DNA from: Neonectria sp. B-13
Lineage: Eukaryota > Ascomycota > Sordariomycetes > Hypocreales > Nectriaceae
Length of the DNA: 64,000 nucleotides
Assembly (NCBI GenBank): GCA_002682825.1
Contig: NOKP01000004.1
Coordinates: forward strand, 637,711 to 701,710
Direction of reading: 5' to 3'
Shown here: piece by piece, positions 57,610 through 64,000 of the stretch
How the letters are laid out: each line of letters starts with the position of its first letter
Numbering within the stretch: the first letter of the stretch is position 1
Notes under the pieces: generated by a model
The model's input: the letters and a program-made list of their open reading frames with translations, nothing else
Told to the model about the DNA's origin: nothing
Databases searched by the model: none
Program-made: the position numbers and the translations under genes

Positions 57610-60218
57610 CCGTCGTTGGGGCTGCTTTCGTTTCGAGGTGGGCTGCCTTCCATGCCTGCTGGGCGTCTGGCGAGGCGCCGTTGGGTCTGGCCTTAGTAGG
57701 TCGACCGAGTGCTGGCGTGTTAGAGCTGGCACAGTACGAGATGACTATTTACAATGGCGAGCCTTGGATGAGAGCGAGACGTCAAGGATCGCATTGCCAT
57801 GTTGTATTTTCCCATGGGTACAGACCCATCCATCGAGTACCTAGCTTGGGTGTTTGGTCAGTGGTTTGATTCATTGTTGTCCCGGCCATCTGGGTTTATT
57901 CACACCATGCACGTGAGCGCCGATTTCCTCAAAGTTACAGGTTGAGTTATGATGGATGGGAAGCAGAAAGCTGCATTTAGTGATGAATCAGCAGCACAAG
58001 GATTCCGCGGATCGAGATCGAGCAAGGGAGATGACAAGACCAGTGAAAGAAGTAATGTAATTAATGATTTGTACTGTGCTGCGTTCTCCATGCGGATACT
58101 TTGTACGTACGACACCATGTCCGGCTGCGGGCGGTTGGATGAATTGGGGAAGGTTCCTGGTGGGCGAGGGATTAGGATGGCTTCATGGGGTGCAGTACTT
58201 TGTACATATTGTCTAGTGGTCTACACCATAAGTATTCTGCCTCCCTCGTATGTAGCAGAGAAATGCCACCATATCCGCACTGTAGACGGGCGCCGACTAG
58301 TTATTCCCCCAAGACCGAAGAACGGTGGCCACTTGCGGAGACGGAGGACGGGACCACGGAAATGAGGGCGACGAGTCATGGGCCCGCAGGCGTCGAAGCA
58401 CGAACAATGAGTGACAACTGATAATGCAAGGTGCGGGACGATCCATCCACACAGCAAAGCTAAGCGCACAGAGCACCCACTGCACGCACAGTAGCACAGC
58501 TGGGGCACAAGGCCTCGAACTGTTAGTGCCCATGGGTCCAGTCACGAACAAAATGCTAACATGCACAAAACACGATCATTCATCATCTCAGTGAGACACC
58601 TTGAGTGAGATCCTCAACATTGGAAATGACAGCATCGTGTGCTCACGCCCCCCACGCAGCAGCACCGTAGGCTCGGGGCGAGACCCAAACCGTCGTGTTG
58701 TTTCGCGAGCCGATGCGACAAGATGTCCTTTCCGCATTCCGCGTACGCCCCAGTCCTCTCATCATCGAGCACATACCTAAGAACACAGGCGTATGTGCCC
58801 CGGATGCAAGAAAAAGAACAAATCAATAAAAAACCAGTGTCGGACGACGTCAACTCCACAATGGGGAGACGGTGATGGACCCCATGCTACGAACAGGAGG
58901 CATCCGGACAGTGGAGAGCAGATGCCAGATGGGACGAAGAAAGAAGAAAAACAGCCAGCGGGAAAAAGAAACGAAAAGGCCTTGGCCATTCGATAGATCC
59001 CGCAACCGAACCATGTAATGGCATTGTCAGAGGAGACGCAAAAGAAAAAGCAAAGAAAACATTGCCCACCCAAAGCCACGGACTACTTACTAGAGCGGGT
59101 GCCGTGCTGTAGCGAGGGTGTGAATTTGACTGATGTGAGATGCCTCGCCTTTTTGCAGGGCCGGTACGAACTTCAGCAGTCATGGGGGCTTTTTTGTTTT
59201 TGTTTTGGTGACGGACGACCTGCCGGATTGCTTGTGACTACGGCCTACCGAGCTTTGCTTCTTGCGAGCTCTTTGCTTATGTTCTTATCACACGCATCGT
59301 GGATTGATACACAGACGGAAACGTAAACTCGGAAGTGCACCTGTCGGAGGAGACACATTGGAGGAGAAACCCCCATGGGAAACCTGCAGCACAAAAAAGG
59401 TTGCATACTGGAGCTCGGAAGTCAGATTCGGCAACGCCCTTTTTGTTCTCTTGCCGTCTCGGTGAGGGACGGAACAGGACAAAAGAAGAAGAAGAAAGAC
59501 CCTCCCCCGGCTCGATCTGGCTCGGTGAAGAAACAGCAGAAAAGCCCGTGGAGTTTTGGAATTTTCCTTTGTTCCTTCTGTCGCTTCTCCCGTCGAGATG
59601 GATGATATAAATTAACCCGCGGATGGTATTTGTAGCACAAAGCAAGGAAGCAGGTCTGACTGAGCCTTATGCCCGGGCCCTTACATATGCCCCTGGTCAC
59701 CTTCGCGTCGCTTGTGTATCCGTTCGGAGCGGGTTGCGCACCGTCTGTGCCTTGCCAACTTGTGTGGTTTTGTGCCTGGTACCTTGCATGGATGCTGGAT
59801 GCTGGGTGCATGGATGCAACCCTCCATACAGAAAGAAGCCTCGAGCTATCCGTGGTCCATCTGGACCCTGGTTTACTTTTGCGTCCCACCCTTGCTTGTG
59901 TGGAGACAGACACACACCACCAGATTACCTAAACCACCCAAGCAACGACGAAGCGTGTGTGTCTTGTCTCGCCTGGCAGCACCAGGCACCGGGCACAGAT
60001 CCAGACCCCCGTCTCAACATCCAATAATTTGTACGGAGTACATCATGGTAGTGTGCAGCAGACTCGGAAAAGGCCCTGTCCCAGTGGATTTTCCCCGTGC
60101 CTCTCCCCGTAACTCTACCTGACTTGCTGCATGCGGCGCGCTGAAGATGTCACCACCCTTGTCGGACACCAGTCAGAAAGCGACACTGGACGGGCAGCCC
60201 AATAATCCACAGTTCCTA

Positions 60219-60235
60219 TTTTTTTTTTTTTTTTT
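60219..60235. repeat. T17 homopolymer
   Basis: Uninterrupted run of seventeen T, followed by a C/T-rich tract to about 60310. Confidence 0.85.
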
Positions 60236-62980
60236 CCCCTTCCCTTTCTCTCCCCATTTGCTTTGTTTATTTGCTCGTTCATCTCTCTCGTCCACCGTTC
60301 GCTTGGCTTGTTTCTGTTGGCGCGATGTGATTGATGTGATTATTGAATTTACCCCCAGTACCAACGGTACCAACGGTACAACCCTAACAGCGAATAGTCC
60401 TGGGCTAAACAAGTCAGGGGTAAAAAGTCCGCGCCACTGGAACTCCAAGACGCCCGAGCCCGGAATTCGGGGCTTCGCCATCCGTACGAACTTCGGGCAA
60501 CGGGTACTTCTGTCCAACGGCCTCTGGAGCGGTCTTTCTCTTGCCTCTCTTCATCCTGGTGGGGGTTTCGGTGCTGATCCTCCCGGGTCTGTGCAAAACA
60601 AAAACCGACGCCCAAGTGTTGTGCAGTATTGATCCATGTCCGCCCAATGCTACGATTTGCCCTCGTCCACACCCCCCCTTGTCTTGCGCCGCACCCGCGA
60701 TGCACGGGACTCGGACTGGCTAGGAGCGCGAGTCGGCGTACGCACCCGGGGCGAGCTTTTGTGGGCTCTTCGATGGGAACTTCTTGGGCGGAGATGGCTT
60801 CGGTTGGCGGACAAGAGCAAGTAGTAGGCTGGCTTGACTGCTGCTCGATTCCGCTTCGGACTAATTAGTAGAGGCAACAAGTTCAGATAAGTGAGCCCGA
60901 GAGAGCCAGAGGACGACTGTACTACGCAGAAGGCGTCGTACTATGTAGGGTTCTTGTGTCATTCATTCCCCGGGCGGGCTGGCCATCTGTCCATCCAGCC
61001 ATCCATCCCCTCACGTAGATTGCCCGGCTTACTGCTATGTATGTACTACTTCGCAAGTACCCGGCCATTACTCGCACCCATGCACGCGTGGTTCGACGAG
61101 CACGAGGCCATCGATTCCCTCACTGCCGTATGCCGAACCCAGCTCCATCCATCGCCTAAGGTTCCGCAGCAGAGAGCCCTGAAGCGTGTGCACTTGTTGT
61201 ACCTGGAGCGGACCTGTAACCCATGTTCCCCGAGCAAAGAGTCGGAGAGAATATAGATACTACGTACAAGCAAAAATTGGTCCCATCGTCGATCCCCTGA
61301 TCTGGATGTTCTCCTGGACCTGATTCAATCTTGCCTCAGGGATCGCCAGTCCGCATCCAGACAAAGTCCCCGGCCCTTTCTCTGGAACGGAGCCGACGCA
61401 TGGGACGACTGCTGGCTCCAGAGCATCGGGCCGGATCGTCTTCCCCCGGCGGGCCCGGGCCTTTTTAGGTCCGTCTTCGATTCTCAGGGGAGGAGAAGTT
61501 GGCCGGCTGCTTCTGTTGGTCGGAAAGGCCAGAAGTCAACATGGGTGAGCAGTAGCTGGCAGCATAAGTGAGGCCAGAATTGGCGCATGTCGATGCACAG
61601 AACGTTGTATCAAATTCCGTTGGCAGCTTTCGTGGAAGGATGGGAGGGTATAATTGACGAATATTGGCCCAGCAAGCCAAGCCAGAAGACCTTCATCATT
61701 CCCCTTACCCGCGGCCTAGCCTTTTTTCGGTCTGGTCTGTCTAATGATTTCCGTCTAAGCTGAGGGATGGATCAATGTTATCTCCTCTGTTATGAATTGG
61801 CGCAAACATCTTGGTTCCCCCCATCCGGGCACAGGCCCCAATATTTCGAAACCCACTGATAATCTTCGTCGGTGCATATGTACAACCGCTTTGCTTCACT
61901 GTTCTGCAGCTGGAAATTCACCCGTCAACGCTTGGCCAGGTTGGCGCTGGTGCTCAGGCCGCCTTGCAAACGCCAACACGGACAGTCACCGAGAGAGAAA
62001 CTGATTAGACTTGGTATCGCAGCATGTGCTGCGTAGACTACGGATGGATACCCGGATAAATGTTGTGTGTTTGCTTTTCCCGTTCAGACGGGAGCCAATG
62101 CTCAGCACCCAGCATCCAGGAACAACAGCCCTACGGAGCGCAATGTTCAGTCATGCCGTGCAATGGAGGTTCTACCGTCGTTCATGTCGAGGTAACGCAG
62201 GGTAAGAACTACCAAACCTAACTTACCATTCCCCCGGTCGCCGGCTCCATTTCCGTCCTCCCCATCCCTTAGCCGTCTTCTTCCCATCTCCGGCTTTTCC
62301 ACTCTGTACTATGTAGTCTACGCCGCTGCTCCTCGCCCTGTCCTGGCTATCCGTCGCCTCGCCTCGCCTCGCTTCGTCCCTATCCATATGCAAACCTTGT
62401 GCCCGGATTCCTGCTCTAGCCCGAGCCGCCTCAGAGGAGCCTCCGGCGCAATATGTCTCTGTATCCATGTGGTGGCGCCTCGGCCCTGCTCCCGCTAGAC
62501 TTTCGCTAGACTCGCCCTGGATACCACCGCCGAGCCCACGCGGTTCCCCCACCGGCCTTGGGCCCTGTCTTGCATGACTCTCGCACACACACACACTCCC
62601 GCCTCGAGTCTCGAGAAGCTCAGGAACGAGCAAGGCCAGAGCCCCAACCAGGGCGCAAGGGTACTAGGTAGTAGGTAATATACCTAGCAAGATACCAAGG
62701 TAGGGAGGTGGTACCGGTAACTGGACTAGGACCAGCAGGGGAGGCACGCAGATACAACATCGCGGTACATCGTAGCTCCCAAAAGAGGCAAAGTCGAGGA
62801 ACAGGATGGCCCCATGGAGATGAACCGTGACAGATGGATGGGTCAAGCAAGCAAGACACGGGCCCTCTGGGGTCCTGGCACAAGCGACAAGCCACAGTGA
62901 CAAGTGACACGACGAGGCGACGACAGGGCGACATTCCGAGACGGAGCCGATCCTTCATCTTCCAGGGACCACGAGGCAAC

Positions 62981-63007
62981 CACGTTTTCCCACGTTTTCC
63001 CACGTTT
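62981..63007. repeat. 10-bp tandem repeat, CACGTTTTCC
   Basis: Two perfect units and a truncated third (CACGTTT), each opening with a CACGT core. Confidence 0.88.
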
Positions 63008-64000
63008 CGGACCCAGCATGCGCCTGTGCCTGTGCCTGTGCTACCCGTGCCTGAGCCTGGCCTGGCTCGCCTGTTGGTAAGCTTCCAGTCGACCGAGACT
63101 TTTGGCCATCAGCCATTGCTTTTTTATTATGATTTACGGCCATGACCCCATGATACCATTCACGTCATGATAGTCCATGGCACACGAACACACAGAGCAC
63201 ATAGTACGAATACAGGCATGCATAGTAGGAAGCAAGCATCCTGTACCTTGGCAGCATGGGGCGGGCCCATTCCCCTTCTCTGAGATTCCCCGAATCGTCA
63301 GTCAGTCTGACTGAGACAAGGGCTCGCCCTGCCCGGCTTCTCGTTTCACCCTACGCACTAGAAGAGTAGTGGCCCCGATGCCCGTCATCCTTCTCTCGGG
63401 CTTCGCTTGGAACCAAGACGCCGGTAACCTAGCTTTCTCGGATTAAAGTAGACGTCAAAAGGTCCCCTCCCATGCCGACGTGTATGCGTGACGTTACGTC
63501 TTCCGAAAGGCGACATGAAATGGCCACATCAGGCGCGCTCGTCATGACCCCCCGGGGAACCTACGTGCGATGGAGCCATTTATGTTACGGCACGGAGTAG
63601 TTGTCTGACTTCGAGGCTTGGGCGGCTCAGGAGGGAAGACTGCGAATGAACGATGCAGATCTCAATGCCAGATTTTGAGATCCGCGAAATTGCCCTGTCT
63701 ACATGCCGTTAACGGATGCAGTTGTTGATATCAGTCTCAATATATGCGATAGAGAGAGCTTGGACATAAGCATTCATCATTGAGCATGGATCACTTCTAT
63801 CCTATATGCCTAAGAATGCGCCGCTTAGTGTTGAAGGCTGATGTTACCTCAAAGACGTTTCCCATTCTCCCCACGCTTTAGGGTAAAATATGCATGACAT
63901 AGCTTTAGTGGTTGTTGCGATTGCGTTCCAGTATGCCATCATGAGACATCTTCATGTCAACATGGGCCCTTGGGAACTAAAGCCTCCAGATGTGTCCACA

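Larger units (their letters stand above)
56656..64000. other. gene-poor region at the right end
   Basis: 7.3 kb without an ORF that shows a known domain or coherent exon chain on either strand. The left part (56656-57180) is the purine-rich leader/promoter side of urc4. The rest contains short tandem repeats, a T17 tract at 60219-60235 and scattered AGGTACCT-like palindromes. It may be the upstream region of a gene beyond the window. Confidence 0.5.

Noticed and set aside
59422..60632. Several 130-160-codon frames on both strands
   Set aside because: Overlapping frames on both strands with low-complexity or Cys/Trp-rich translations. None has a known motif or exon chain.
1..64000. CRISPR array, prophage, insertion sequence or rRNA
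   Set aside because: Nothing of these kinds is visible. The window is eukaryotic, and the tandem repeats lack spacers.

Overview
The window is nuclear DNA of a filamentous ascomycete, most likely a Sordariomycete. Genes carry short introns (about 48-141 nt) with GT...AG ends and CTGAC/CTAAC-type branch sites. The protein set (fungal homeobox regulator, Zn2Cys6 factor, AA11 LPMO, CorA-like protein, Urc4, Mim1) fits Pezizomycotina. I cannot fix the genus. Exon joins were read by eye from splice signals and frame continuity.

Layout. 1-1120: 3' part of a p34/Irc6-type adaptin-binding protein. 1249-7657: a Zn2Cys6 regulator, a flavin amine oxidase and a choline/amine permease. The last two are divergent and share a promoter with seven HGATAR sites, so this looks like an amine-nitrogen utilisation module. 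7658-14889: about 7.2 kb without a recognisable gene, ending in an 828-nt ATG-free, pyrimidine-rich leader just upstream of an HTF1-type homeobox gene (14890-16876). 16877-21318: a second gene-poor stretch. 21319-27876: a Dnf3-like P4-ATPase and a convergent MDR-family reductase.

27877-46285 is more accessory in character. It has an AT-rich stretch with a decayed coding relic, a probable 67-residue three-exon gene, a CorA-like membrane protein, a kinase-vWA fusion protein, a cytochrome P450, a UPF1-like SF1 helicase whose Walker A motif is split by an in-frame intron, and a C-terminally membrane-tethered AA11 LPMO. An intron-containing tRNA-Ala(AGC) follows.

47588-56655 is dense housekeeping: Gtr1 (TORC1 signalling), Shp1/p47 (Cdc48 cofactor), Mim1 and Oxa1 (mitochondrial outer- and inner-membrane insertion) and Urc4/Urg3 (uracil catabolism). 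56656-64000 is a third gene-poor stretch with short tandem repeats and no supportable gene.

The best candidates for something undescribed are the kinase-vWA protein beside the CorA-like gene and the small three-exon gene, the split Walker A helicase, and the long homeobox upstream region with its ATG-free leader.
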